Below, piece after piece: positions 25,768 to 34,406 of a stretch of 64,000 nt of DNA. Each line of letters starts with the position of its first letter. Position 1 is the first letter of the stretch. The stretch comes from Microbacterium stercoris (GTDB lineage: Bacteria > Actinomycetota > Actinomycetes > Actinomycetales > Microbacteriaceae): NCBI RefSeq assembly GCF_017592545.1, contig NZ_JAGFOA010000006.1, forward strand, positions 1-64,000. Direction: 5' to 3'. Below the pieces are notes generated by a model. It worked only from the letters and a program-made list of their open reading frames with translations. It ran no database searches and had not been told where the DNA came from. A program made the translations under genes and the position numbers.

Positions 25768-26039
25768 CCAAGGCTCTTGTGCTCGGCGCGTTCGTCGGGC
25801 TGGCTCTCGGAACGTTCGTGACGGTGCTGGTGGTCATCGTCTCGACCATCCTGGCGTTCGCCCAGGGCCGACGTATCGACATCCCCGGGATCTACAGCGT
25901 GTGGGCGGATGACTCCGTCGGGGCGGCGGGCCTCGCGTTCATCCCGAACTTCGTCGGCATGGCCGTCGCGGTGGCCGCCGTCATGGCCATCTGCATGGCT
26001 GTCGCGGCGTTCAGCCGGACACGCTCCGTCGCGCGATGA
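25764..26039 (+). CDS. Small two-helix membrane protein (91 aa)
   Basis: The protein has two hydrophobic helices (about residues 5-30 and 60-83) joined by a loop reading IDIPGIYSVWADDSVG. It overlaps both neighbours by 4 bp (ATGA), so it is translated with the ABC subunits. It may be an immunity protein or an accessory subunit of the transporter; no family is recognised. Confidence 0.7.
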   Translation: MTKALVLGAFVGLALGTFVTVLVVIVSTILAFAQGRRIDIPGIYSVWADDSVGAAGLAFIPNFVGMAVAVAAVMAICMAVAAFSRTRSVAR

Positions 26040-27547
26040 CCAACCCGGTCCTGTTCATCGCGCGAACGAGCACCACGCTCTGGCGCAGGGAGCTCGCGGC
26101 CACCTTCGGGATGCGCGAGCGGGCATTGACGACAGCCGTGGCGGTCTTCGGGGTCGTCATGATCGCGTTCAGCGTGTTCCTCGCATGGGTCCTGGCGGAG
26201 TTCCTCTCGTCCGTCATCCCGGCCGCGACCTACTCTGCCGATCAGCGCGCACTGCTTCGCCTCGTGTTCGCCGGCCTGATCCTCGGCACGACGGTGTACT
26301 TCCTGGTGCTCTGCGCGACGCTGCCGCCGCGGGACCGGCTGGCCACGATGCTGAGCCTCCTTCCCGTGCACAGGCGACAGGCACAGGCGGGAACGCTGCT
26401 GCCGGTGTTCGTCGTCGGCACGGGCATCGCCTTCGTGTTCGGTCTGCCCGCGTTCCCGATGATCGTCAAGCTCGTCGATGTGCAGCGGTTCACTCCGCAG
26501 TCCGTCGCGGCGTTCGTCGGCACCGTCGCCCTTGTCGCGCTTCTTGTGCCCGGGCTCTTCTTCACCCTGCGTGATCTGTGCATGCGCACGGTGCGGCTGC
26601 CCCTGGCGTACTCGCTCGGAATCGCGGCGACCTCGACCGTTCTCATCCTGCTGGCCGCCGTGGGTACGGATCTGATCCCCGCGGGCTCGGTCCCCGCCGA
26701 ATCGGCGTGGTCGCTGCTTCTGCCGGCGCGCGCCATCGCCGAAGTGCTGCAGCCCGCATCGAGCGATCCGCTGCGGCTCGGCGTCGCGTGGTCGGGGATC
26801 GCACTCTGGTTCGTGCTGGCAGGGCTGCTGATGGCGCGGGTCGTGCTGCGCTCGACGCCCGTGGAGGACAGGCCGTTCGCGGCTCCGACGATCCGGCTGC
26901 CCGGGCGCGGCTCGGCACGGCTGGCCGCCTTCATGTTCGAGGTCGTTGTGCTCACCCGCCTTCCTCAGTTCGTGGTGACCGCGATGATCCTGGCCCTCGC
27001 GAGCGTGGTCATGCCCCTCGTCTACGCCCAGCCGATCGCGCAGTCGGCGACCGCGCAGGTGGCGACGCTGCCCGTGGTCGCGGCGGCGGCGATCGGCGCG
27101 TACTCCTATGGGGCCACGCGTCGATCTCATTGGGTCGGCGCAACCGTGCGGCAGGCCGGAACCTGGATCTGGGCGAAGCCGTTCGCCACGCTCGCGGTCT
27201 CGTCGGCCCTCGCGGCGCCCTATCTCCTGCTCATGGGGCTGGCAGGGCTGCCGGCGGACCGGTTCCTCGACACGGCGACACTGGGCGTGTCGATGTGGGC
27301 TTCCGCCGTCGTCGCCGGTGTGCTCGTGCCCTTCGTGACCGATCAGCCGCTGTCGGCCACGGTCACCTCCGCGACCACCATCGCCCTGTGGGCGCTGTCG
27401 ACCTTCGGGCTGCGATGGGCGTTCACGAGCGCGCAGGTGCCGGGCCCCGTCGTGCCGGCACTGTGCTGGGTGGCGACGGCCCTCATCGTCTACGTCGTCG
27501 TCGCGACGTCGGCAGGCACCCGCAACCACGTCGCCGCGCATGCGTGA
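26036..27547 (+). CDS. ABC transporter permease-like membrane protein
   Basis: This 503-aa protein has about 12 hydrophobic segments, e.g. FGVVMIAFSVFLAWVLAEFL and ALVALLVPGLFF. It lies directly after the ATPase and small membrane protein with a 4-bp overlap, which makes it the membrane partner of the ATPase. No soluble domain is visible. The last codons overlap the metalloprotease gene by 8 bp. Confidence 0.8.
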   Translation: MTNPVLFIARTSTTLWRRELAATFGMRERALTTAVAVFGVVMIAFSVFLAWVLAEFLSSVIPAATYSADQRALLRLVFAGLILGTTVYFLVLCATLPPRDRLATMLSLLPVHRRQAQAGTLLPVFVVGTGIAFVFGLPAFPMIVKLVDVQRFTPQSVAAFVGTVALVALLVPGLFFTLRDLCMRTVRLPLAYSLGIAATSTVLILLAAVGTDLIPAGSVPAESAWSLLLPARAIAEVLQPASSDPLRLGVAWSGIALWFVLAGLLMARVVLRSTPVEDRPFAAPTIRLPGRGSARLAAFMFEVVVLTRLPQFVVTAMILALASVVMPLVYAQPIAQSATAQVATLPVVAAAAIGAYSYGATRRSHWVGATVRQAGTWIWAKPFATLAVSSALAAPYLLLMGLAGLPADRFLDTATLGVSMWASAVVAGVLVPFVTDQPLSATVTSATTIALWALSTFGLRWAFTSAQVPGPVVPALCWVATALIVYVVVATSAGTRNHVAAHA

Positions 27548-28262
27548 GATGCGACTCCGTCCCGCCCCGGGCGTGGTCGTCTCCGACGACGTCTGGGAGT
27601 CCCCGGGCTGGCAGGTGCGGTTGCCCGCTCCTCCGCAGCTCATCGGATCGCACTCCACCCGGCACGATCGGGAGGCGGCCCAGGCGGTGCTTCGGATCGG
27701 CATGGCCTCCAGCACGCCGACGAGCCGCGGCCCGGGACCGTTCGCCGTGGACCTCGTGTCGGCTCATCCGCTCCCGAGCAGCGTGCGGGGGGCGGCGCTG
27801 AGGGTCTGCGTGCTGATGGTGAGAGCCCATCCGTTCATCACCGCTTCGGTGACGCTGGTGCCGATGGCGGCGTTCCTCAGCGGGTTCGTGCTGATCGCGT
27901 GGGCCGGCGTCTGCGCTCTCATCGTCGCGGCATCCTTCGTGGTCCACGAGGTCGGTCATGCCGTCGCCTTCCGGATCCTCGCGGGTGCGGGGGCGCCGAT
28001 GACGCTGCGAATCACCCCGCTCGCCGCCGGGCTGGTGTGGCGGTCGACGGGTTCGACCGCTCGCGACAGGGCGATCATCGTCGCCGGTCCGATCGCGCCC
28101 CTGATCGTCGCGGTGCCCGTTGTGCTCTTGGCGCAGGGGGACCTCGTTGTGCTCTTCGCCTCGTTCATCACGGCGGCATCCCACCTCATCTCGCTGGCGC
28201 TCCCCGAGGGCGATGGTCGCGAACTGCGTGAGCTGAATCGCCCGGTCGAGGGCGTCGCGTAG
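27540..28262 (+). CDS. M50-like membrane metalloprotease
   Basis: This 240-aa protein carries the zinc motif HEVGHA (His136, Glu137, His140) in a membrane helix (VVHEVGHAVAFRILAG), and an ALPEGDGREL segment near residue 225 that resembles the Asp-Gly third-ligand motif of site-2 proteases. Several helices surround both. The first about 90 residues are soluble. Its coupling to the ABC genes and the 99-aa peptide suggests it matures the peptide; M50 proteases do this in some other peptide clusters (e.g. YydH). Confidence 0.8.
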   Translation: MREMRLRPAPGVVVSDDVWESPGWQVRLPAPPQLIGSHSTRHDREAAQAVLRIGMASSTPTSRGPGPFAVDLVSAHPLPSSVRGAALRVCVLMVRAHPFITASVTLVPMAAFLSGFVLIAWAGVCALIVAASFVVHEVGHAVAFRILAGAGAPMTLRITPLAAGLVWRSTGSTARDRAIIVAGPIAPLIVAVPVVLLAQGDLVVLFASFITAASHLISLALPEGDGRELRELNRPVEGVA

Positions 28263-28294
28263 TCCCGTCGGCCTCCGGTGTCGGTGGCCCCGCC

Positions 28295-28300
28295 TAGCGT
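28295..28300 (+). promoter_or_regulatory. -10 box TAGCGT for the AlkD-like gene
   Basis: TAGCGT is separated from ATG 28308 by 7 nt (GGGGGTC), the leaderless pattern seen elsewhere in this window. Confidence 0.5.
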
Positions 28301-28307
28301 GGGGGTC

Positions 28308-29402
28308 ATGGGCGCGATGAACGAGCTGATCAACACGTCGGTGATCGGCGACCTGGCGGAGCGGATCGCGCGCGTCGCGCCGGAGGCGGATGTCGCGGGG
28401 CTGACGCGGATCAGCGCCGAGCAGCTCGAGCCGCTGAGCCTGCGGCAGCGCACAGACCTCGTGGCCGCGGCACTGGAGGTGGCCGTGCCCGGCGACCTGG
28501 CTGCCGGGGTGCGGGCTGTGCTGCGCGATCCGGGATGCGAGGGCTGGGTCGTGTGGCCCGTCGGCGAGGCCGTGACCACGCGCGCGCTCGCCGCGGGCAC
28601 CGATGCGGCCTTCGATGAGGCGATGGCCCTGATGGCCGCGCTCACGGGGCGGCTGTCGGCCGAGTTCCCGATCCGGCGGCTGCTCGAGCATGATCTCGGC
28701 CGCGCGCTGGCGATCGTGCAGACGTGGACCGCGAGCCCGGACGAGCACGTGCGGCGCCTCGCGAGCGAGGGCACGCGCGCGTACCTGCCGTGGGCGATCC
28801 GGGTGAAAGCGCTCGTCGCCGATCCGCGGGCGACGCTGCCGATCCTGGATGCGCTCTACCGTGATCCCAGCGATTACGTGCGGCGCTCGGTCGGCAACCA
28901 TCTCAACGACCTCAGCAGGCACGCACCGGACGTGGTGATCGAGACGGCGAAACGCTGGCTCGCGGAGCCCGATGCGCACACGCGCGCCGTCGTGAAGCGC
29001 GGGCTGCGCACACTCGTCAAGAAGGGGCATCCGGGCGCGCTCGCGCTGCTCGGATTCGCACCCGCCTCGTTCGCTGTCGGGGAGATCGAACTGGCCGAGG
29101 CGTCAGTGGCCTTCCCCGGGTCGATCGACCTGCGCTTCACGGTGACGAACGAGGGATCCGTGCCGGCCGCGGCGGTGGTCGACTACGTGGTGCACTACGT
29201 GAAGGCGAACGGCAGCGTCGCCCCCAAGGTGTTCAAGCTCGCGACCCGCACCCTGGAGCCGGGCGAGCGTGCGGCGTTCGCCAAGCGGCACGCGCTGCGG
29301 CCCATGACCACCCGGGTGCATCATCCGGGCGAGCACGGCGTGCAGGCGCAGGTGAACGGCGAGCGCCACGGCTGGGCCGCCTTCGACTTGCGATTCGGCT
29401 GA
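28308..29402 (+). CDS. AlkD-like DNA alkylation repair / HEAT-repeat protein
   Basis: This 364-aa protein has HEAT-like helical repeats (HVRRLASEGTRAYLPWAIRV, YVRRSVGNHLNDLSRHAPDV, AVVKRGLRTLVKKGHPGAL) as in AlkC/AlkD alkylpurine glycosylases. The C-terminal about 110 residues (about 255-364) look like a beta-sandwich with FTVTNEGSVPAAAVVDYVVH, matching AlkC-type proteins that carry an added immunoglobulin-like domain. ATG 28308 fits the leaderless signal; a GTG ten codons earlier is less likely. Confidence 0.85.
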   Translation: MGAMNELINTSVIGDLAERIARVAPEADVAGLTRISAEQLEPLSLRQRTDLVAAALEVAVPGDLAAGVRAVLRDPGCEGWVVWPVGEAVTTRALAAGTDAAFDEAMALMAALTGRLSAEFPIRRLLEHDLGRALAIVQTWTASPDEHVRRLASEGTRAYLPWAIRVKALVADPRATLPILDALYRDPSDYVRRSVGNHLNDLSRHAPDVVIETAKRWLAEPDAHTRAVVKRGLRTLVKKGHPGALALLGFAPASFAVGEIELAEASVAFPGSIDLRFTVTNEGSVPAAAVVDYVVHYVKANGSVAPKVFKLATRTLEPGERAAFAKRHALRPMTTRVHHPGEHGVQAQVNGERHGWAAFDLRFG

Positions 29403-29445
29403 CCCGGTCGCCCAGTGGGCGCGACAACATGTCTGCGCAGTCAGG

Positions 29446-29451
29446 TATCGT
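29446..29451 (+). promoter_or_regulatory. -10 box TATCGT for the MarR gene
   Basis: TATCGT lies 7 nt before ATG 29459. The palindrome ACATGT at 29427-29432 is just upstream and could belong to an operator. Confidence 0.45.
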
Positions 29452-29458
29452 CGCGGGC

Positions 29459-29908
29459 ATGGCGTCGCCGCGACTGACCGAGAACGAAGAGGCCGCCTGG
29501 ACAGGCCTGCTGCTGACGCACGACCGTCTCTGGCGCGAGATCGAAGCCGGCCTCGCGCCGCTGAACGTCAGCATGGCCGAGTACAGCGTGCTCGCGCTGC
29601 TCGCCCAGGCGGGCGCGGACGGCATGCGCATGGCCGAGCTGGCGCAGCGTCAGCTGATGTCCACGGGCGGCTTCACCCGCCTCGCCGATCGCCTCGAGGC
29701 GCGCGGACTCATCGAGCGGCGGCGTGCCGCGGGGGACGGGCGCGGGTTCGTGGCGGTGCTCACGGCCGAGGGACGCAAGCTGCTGCGCCGCGCGTGGGCG
29801 CGGCACTACGCCGACCTGAAGCGGATCTTCCTCGACCGTCTCGACGAGCAGGATCTGCGCGATCTGCAGCGCATCTGGTCGCGATTGCAGCCCGACGAGC
29901 AGGGCTGA
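29459..29908 (+). CDS. MarR-family transcriptional regulator
   Basis: This 149-aa protein has a winged helix-turn-helix: MRMAELAQRQLMSTGGFTRL then ADRLEARGLIERRRAAGDGRGF as recognition helix and wing. Helices at both ends form the dimer interface. The in-frame ATG 10 codons earlier (29429) was rejected because the leaderless signal points to 29459. The ThrE-like exporter gene follows 69 bp downstream and is a possible target. Confidence 0.88.
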   Translation: MASPRLTENEEAAWTGLLLTHDRLWREIEAGLAPLNVSMAEYSVLALLAQAGADGMRMAELAQRQLMSTGGFTRLADRLEARGLIERRRAAGDGRGFVAVLTAEGRKLLRRAWARHYADLKRIFLDRLDEQDLRDLQRIWSRLQPDEQG

Positions 29909-29977
29909 TCCGGCACGCCGTCCGGCGCGACACGGGCATTCAGCCGCGGTCGGGTCGGCGTCGGAGAGGATGGAGAC

Positions 29978-31447
29978 ATGGCTCTCAGACGCGGTCGCTG
30001 GATGATCGAGACCGTGCGCCGGGCGATCCATTCCGACGCCTCGGATCGCACGCTGACCGAGGCGATTCCCGTCATCGACGACTCCACCGTCGTGCGCGTC
30101 ATCGACCTCGCGATGCGCGTCGCCGAGGTCATGCTGTCGGTCGGGGCCTCGGCGAAGGAGGTCGTGCTGGCGGCCCTGCGCATCACGCGGGCCTATGGCC
30201 TCGCGAGCGTGCACGTGGACGTCACGTTCAACTCGGTGACGGTCTCGGATCACCGCCACGGCGAGGACTGGCCCATCACGCTGATGCGCGTGGTGCGATC
30301 GGCCGTGCCCGACCACACCAAGCTTCAGGCGTTGCAGACCCTGGTGCGCGACATCGAAGCCGGGCTCGACCTGGGGGAGGCCCGCGCGCGCTTCCGCGAG
30401 ATCCGGCGCCGTCCCTTCCGCTACCGGCCGACAGTGGTCATGCTCGCCCAGACGATGCTCGCCGTCGGTGTGGGCCTGATGTTCGGCGCCTCGCCGGCGA
30501 TCCTCGCCGTCACGTTCGTCGCCGCGCTCGCCGTCGCCCTCACGCAGGCGGGGCTGGCGCGGCTGCAGGTGCCGCTGTTCTTCAGCCAGATCGCTGGCGC
30601 GCTCGTGCTCACGGTGCTGACGGTGATCACCGCGATGCTCGCCGCCGCGGGCGTGCCGCCCTTCGTCGACGTGCGCGCCTCGATCGTCGTCTCGTCGGGC
30701 ATCGTGCTGATGCTCGCCGGGCTCGCGGTGGTCGGCGCCGCCCAGGATGCCATCGACGGCTTCTCACTCACCGCGGGCGGGCGCATCCTGGAGCTCACGG
30801 TGCAGACACTCGGCGTGGTGCTCGGCATCGTCGTCGGCCTGGAGCTCGCGCGTGCGCTCGGCATCGGCATGGAGCCGCCGAGCGAGGCGCTGCCCCTCGG
30901 AACGCTCCCCGGCCAGTTCGCCGGCGCGGTGATCGTGGCGATCGCGGTGGCGGTGTTCAACGGCGCGGGGCTCGGCGTCGTTGTGGTCAGCGCGCTGCTG
31001 GGCGTCATCGCATGGGCGGGTTTCGCGGTCGCCAGTGCCGCGGGCCTCGCGCAAGCTCCCGCGAGTTTCGCGGGAGCGCTTGTGGCCAGCATCATCGGCG
31101 CGATGGTGGCGAGCCGCCTGCACGTGCCGTCGGTCGCGGTGACCACCGCCGCCATCGTGCCGCTCGTTCCCGGTTCCGTGGTGTTCCGAGGGCTCCTGGG
31201 GCTCGTGGAGGCGGCCGGGGAGACCGACGAGATGCTCTTCGCGGCCTCGACGCTCACGACGGCGGGAATGGTGGGCGTCGCGCTCGCCGCGGGCGCCACG
31301 CTCGGGCTGTTCGTCGGATCGCCTCTCGCGCGCACGCTCGGCGATCTGCGCGTCGGCCGCCGGATGCAGCCGCGTCCGACGGCGGGCGGCTCGCGCCTCA
31401 TCGTCACCACGCCGCCCGCGGGGCGCGACGAGCGCGAGCTCGCCTGA
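29978..31447 (+). CDS. Threonine/serine exporter, ThrE family
   Basis: This 489-aa protein joins the two ThrE parts: an N-terminal cytosolic domain (VIDLAMRVAEVMLSVGASAK then EVVLAALRITRAYGL) and about ten membrane helices from residue 150. ThrE exports threonine and serine in Corynebacterium glutamicum. GGATGGAGAC precedes the ATG. The hydrophilic C-terminus of about 40 residues ends GRDERELA. The substrate here is inferred from the family only. Confidence 0.88.
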   Translation: MALRRGRWMIETVRRAIHSDASDRTLTEAIPVIDDSTVVRVIDLAMRVAEVMLSVGASAKEVVLAALRITRAYGLASVHVDVTFNSVTVSDHRHGEDWPITLMRVVRSAVPDHTKLQALQTLVRDIEAGLDLGEARARFREIRRRPFRYRPTVVMLAQTMLAVGVGLMFGASPAILAVTFVAALAVALTQAGLARLQVPLFFSQIAGALVLTVLTVITAMLAAAGVPPFVDVRASIVVSSGIVLMLAGLAVVGAAQDAIDGFSLTAGGRILELTVQTLGVVLGIVVGLELARALGIGMEPPSEALPLGTLPGQFAGAVIVAIAVAVFNGAGLGVVVVSALLGVIAWAGFAVASAAGLAQAPASFAGALVASIIGAMVASRLHVPSVAVTTAAIVPLVPGSVVFRGLLGLVEAAGETDEMLFAASTLTTAGMVGVALAAGATLGLFVGSPLARTLGDLRVGRRMQPRPTAGGSRLIVTTPPAGRDERELA

Positions 31448-31459
31448 CGACGTCAGGCG

Positions 31460-31861
31460 TCAGGCGTCTCGCGGCGGGTTGTACATGAACTCGAGGCGGA
31501 TGCCGTTGTCCTCTTCGACGAAGGACGCGTAGTAGCGCGGGCTGAAGCGCTCGTAGATCTTCGGATCGCGCACGGCCGACCAGCCGGCCTCCATCGCGAT
31601 CGCGTGCAGGCGATCCACTTCTTCCCGGGAGTCGACGGCGAAGGCGAGGTGCTGCCATCCGACCCGTCCGTGCTGGTGCGGGCCGGAATCGGGCTCGCGG
31701 GCGGGATAGAGGATCAGCTCGACATCGCCCTCCTGCCACCACGCGACGCTGTCGTCGGCGTCGGTGCGCTCGAAGCCGAGCGCCTGCAGGATCGGATCGA
31801 ACTGGGCGATGCCGCGGGGGAGGTCGGCGACGGAGAGACCGAGATGATCGAAGACGGGCAT
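31460..31861 (-). CDS. VOC-family (glyoxalase/dioxygenase fold) protein
   Basis: This 133-aa protein has two beta-alpha-beta-beta-beta units with metal-site candidates His in FDHLGLSV, His in GWQHLAFAVD and Glu in IRLEFMYNP. The exact activity is unknown. ATG 31861 was chosen because TAGGAT lies 7 nt upstream; the earlier ATG at 31870 overlaps that box. It is divergent from helR. Confidence 0.85.
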   Translation of the reverse strand: MPVFDHLGLSVADLPRGIAQFDPILQALGFERTDADDSVAWWQEGDVELILYPAREPDSGPHQHGRVGWQHLAFAVDSREEVDRLHAIAMEAGWSAVRDPKIYERFSPRYYASFVEEDNGIRLEFMYNPPRDA

Positions 31862-31868
31862 GCGGGTC

Positions 31869-31874
31869 ATCCTA
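31869..31874 (-). promoter_or_regulatory. -10 box TAGGAT for the VOC gene
   Basis: TAGGAT on the - strand is followed after 7 nt (GACCCGC) by ATG 31861, a leaderless pattern. Confidence 0.5.
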
Positions 31875-31970
31875 GGGGCGACGCTCGCGGGGAGGGCGAG
31901 CGCTGAACACTCCGGGGGCAGGCGCTCGACCGGACGGGAACCTCCTGCACTTCCAGGATACGGGAGGGGA

Positions 31971-31991
31971 GGGGCCTTGCCGCAAGGCCCC
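31971..31991 (+). promoter_or_regulatory. Rifamycin-associated element (RAE)-like palindrome
   Basis: Arms GGGGCCTTG and CAAGGCCCC flank CCG, giving the core CTTGCSGCAAG. This matches, from memory, the rifamycin-associated element found upstream of rifamycin-inducible genes including helR in actinomycetes. It lies 28 bp before the TACCGT -10 box (32019-32024) of the helR gene. Confidence 0.75.
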
Positions 31992-32036
31992 CGTCCCGGG
32001 GCAGAATGGCCCGTTCCCTACCGTCTGGAGGCGTCC

Positions 32037-34319
32037 GTGCTGCCCTTTGATCTGAACGCCCATCCCGCCAAATCAGACCCCGCCCTCATCGCCGACGACG
32101 TCGCGCAGTTCGCGCGCATCGGCGCCAGCCTCGCCCGTCAGATCGACGACCTGGAGGCGCGTCTCGCCGAGCAGCGCCGTGCCCCCGCCGGTCACGGCCA
32201 GGCCGCGCTGGATCGAGACCTCGAGATCCATCGCCTCACCGCCCGTCTGCGTATGCTGCGCCGCTTCGGGCTCGACCTCTGCCTCGGACGCATCGTCGGC
32301 GAGGACGGCACTCTCTACATCGGCCGGCTCGCGCTGACCGACGACGCCGGCGATCCGCTGCTCGTCGACTGGCGCGCCCCCGCCGCCGAGCCCTTCTTCG
32401 GAGCCACGCATGCGCACCCCATGGGGCTGTCGACCCGCCGCCGCTACCGCTGGAGCGGCGGCCGCATCACCGACTACTGGGACGAGGCGTTCACCGCCGA
32501 CGCGCTCGCCGCGCGCGCCGCGCTCGATGACCAGTCGGCGTTCATCGCGAGCCTCGGCGCCAGCCGCTCGCCCCGCATGCGCGACGTGCTCGGCACGATC
32601 CAGGCGGATCAGGACGCGATCATCCGCGCAGGATCGGATGGTGCGCTCGTCGTCGACGGCGGTCCCGGCACCGGCAAGACCGTGGTCGCGCTGCACCGCG
32701 CCGCCTACCTGCTGTACGCCGATCCCCGCATGCAGGCCGGGCGGGGCGGCGTGCTGTTCGTCGGGCCCTCGCAGGCCTACGCCGACTACGTCGCGGACAT
32801 CCTCCCGGGCCTCGGCGAGGAGGGGGTGCGCATCGCGACGCTCGGGGATCTGGTACCGGAGGGATCCGCGGCCGTCGACGATCCGGATCAGCGCGTGGCC
32901 CGGCTGAAGGCGGACGCGCGGATGGAGAGGGCGATCGAGATCGCGGTGCGGCTGCGCGAGAATCTGCCCACGCGCACCGTGACGCTCGAGACCCGGTGGG
33001 GCGATCTGCGCGTCACGCCCGCGGACTGGTCGGAGGCGTTCGCCGCGATCGATCCGGGCGCGAACCACAACGAGGCCCGCGGGCAGGCATGGGACGCGCT
33101 GCTGGAGACCCTGATCGAACGCGCCGCCGCTGTCGTGTTGCCCGCGGACGACGACCTTGATGCGGGCGATGACCGCTGGGGTGACGAGGGGTGGGGCGAT
33201 GCCGGCACCACCGCGTGGGATGACGAGCGTCGGGCCGAGGAGCGCTCCGCGGGGTTCGACGCGGAGGAGGACTTCGACGCGTTCGGCCTGGCGGGGGAGG
33301 GGGACGACGCGATGCGCGCCGCGCTCGCCGAGAACGAGCGGCTGCGCGCGGCGTTCGACGCCGCGTGGCCCCTGCTGGACCCTGTGGCGCTGGTGCACGC
33401 GCTGTGGACCGACGCGGCTCTGCTCGGCAGGGTCGCATCCTGGCTCGCGCCCGACGAGGTTGCCGCGCTGCAACGCGCCGCAGACGCGCCGTGGACCCGC
33501 GCCGACCTGTCGCTTCTGGACGTCGCCCGCCTGCGCGTCGGCGATCCGGAGCTCGCGATCCGCAGGAGGCGGGCCGAGGCGGAGGCTGCGGCCGAGCGGG
33601 CGCGGATGAACGACGTGGTCGACGACCTGATCCAGAACGACCAGTCCGACATGCGGGTCATGTCGATGCTGCGCGGGCAGGATCTGCGGTCGACGCTCGC
33701 CGTGCCGGCCGTGGCCGTCGATCCGGGTGATCCGCTGGCGGGGCCGTTCGCGCACATCGTCGTCGACGAGGCGCAGGAGCTCACCGACGCTGAGTGGCGC
33801 ATGCTGCTGCGACGCAACCCCGCACGCTCGTTCACGGTCGTCGGCGATCGCGCGCAGGCGCGGCACGGATTCACGCAGACGTGGCACGAGCGCCTCGCGG
33901 TCGCCGGCCTGCGGCACGTCGAACTGGCCGCGCTCACCGTCAACTACCGCACGCCGGAGGAGGTCATGGCGGAGGCGGCGCCCGTGATCCGCGCGGTGTT
34001 CCCCGATGCGAACGTGCCGCGATCCATTCGGTCGAGCGGCATTCCCGTGCGACGCGGCGCCACGGGGGAGCGGGATGCGGTGCTCACCGAGTGGCTGGCC
34101 ACGCACGAGGAGGGAGTTGCCGCGGTGATCGGCGACCCGACGTTCGACGGGTCGGGGCGCGTGCGCTCGCTCGATCCGATCGAGGCGAAGGGTCTCGAGT
34201 TCGACCTGGTCGTGCTGGTGGATCCGGATCGCTGGGGCGACGGCATCGAGGGGACGGTCGACCGGTACGTGGCGATGACCCGTTCGACGCGGGAACTGGT
34301 GATCCTGTCGGGCTCCTAG
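32037..34319 (+). CDS. helR: RNA polymerase recycling ATPase HelR/HelD
   Basis: This 760-aa UvrD-like protein starts with a helical hairpin (ARIGASLARQIDDLEARLAE), then the HelD-type VDWRAPAAEPFFGATH region, Walker A GGPGTGKTVVAL (about residues 206-217) and motif VDEAQELTDAEW. Residues about 368-401 are a strongly acidic insert (DDDLDAGDDRWGDEGWGD), the position of the primary-channel loop that pushes into RNA polymerase. HelR frees polymerase from DNA and rifamycin. GTG 32037 follows CTGGAGG by 5 nt. Confidence 0.92.
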   Translation: MLPFDLNAHPAKSDPALIADDVAQFARIGASLARQIDDLEARLAEQRRAPAGHGQAALDRDLEIHRLTARLRMLRRFGLDLCLGRIVGEDGTLYIGRLALTDDAGDPLLVDWRAPAAEPFFGATHAHPMGLSTRRRYRWSGGRITDYWDEAFTADALAARAALDDQSAFIASLGASRSPRMRDVLGTIQADQDAIIRAGSDGALVVDGGPGTGKTVVALHRAAYLLYADPRMQAGRGGVLFVGPSQAYADYVADILPGLGEEGVRIATLGDLVPEGSAAVDDPDQRVARLKADARMERAIEIAVRLRENLPTRTVTLETRWGDLRVTPADWSEAFAAIDPGANHNEARGQAWDALLETLIERAAAVVLPADDDLDAGDDRWGDEGWGDAGTTAWDDERRAEERSAGFDAEEDFDAFGLAGEGDDAMRAALAENERLRAAFDAAWPLLDPVALVHALWTDAALLGRVASWLAPDEVAALQRAADAPWTRADLSLLDVARLRVGDPELAIRRRRAEAEAAAERARMNDVVDDLIQNDQSDMRVMSMLRGQDLRSTLAVPAVAVDPGDPLAGPFAHIVVDEAQELTDAEWRMLLRRNPARSFTVVGDRAQARHGFTQTWHERLAVAGLRHVELAALTVNYRTPEEVMAEAAPVIRAVFPDANVPRSIRSSGIPVRRGATGERDAVLTEWLATHEEGVAAVIGDPTFDGSGRVRSLDPIEAKGLEFDLVVLVDPDRWGDGIEGTVDRYVAMTRSTRELVILSGS

Positions 34320-34336
34320 CGCGTGAGGCCGCTGGG

Positions 34337-34367
34337 CGCAATGCCCTGGGATGGTTGCGGCATTGCG
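34337..34367 (+). terminator. Hairpin after helR
   Basis: CGCAATGCC and GGCATTGCG form a perfect 9-bp stem with a 13-nt loop, 18 nt after the helR stop. No T-run follows. Confidence 0.55.
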
Positions 34368-34406
34368 AGTTCTCTGGAGGCAGGTGAACCCGGAAGGAGC
34401 ACTGCC

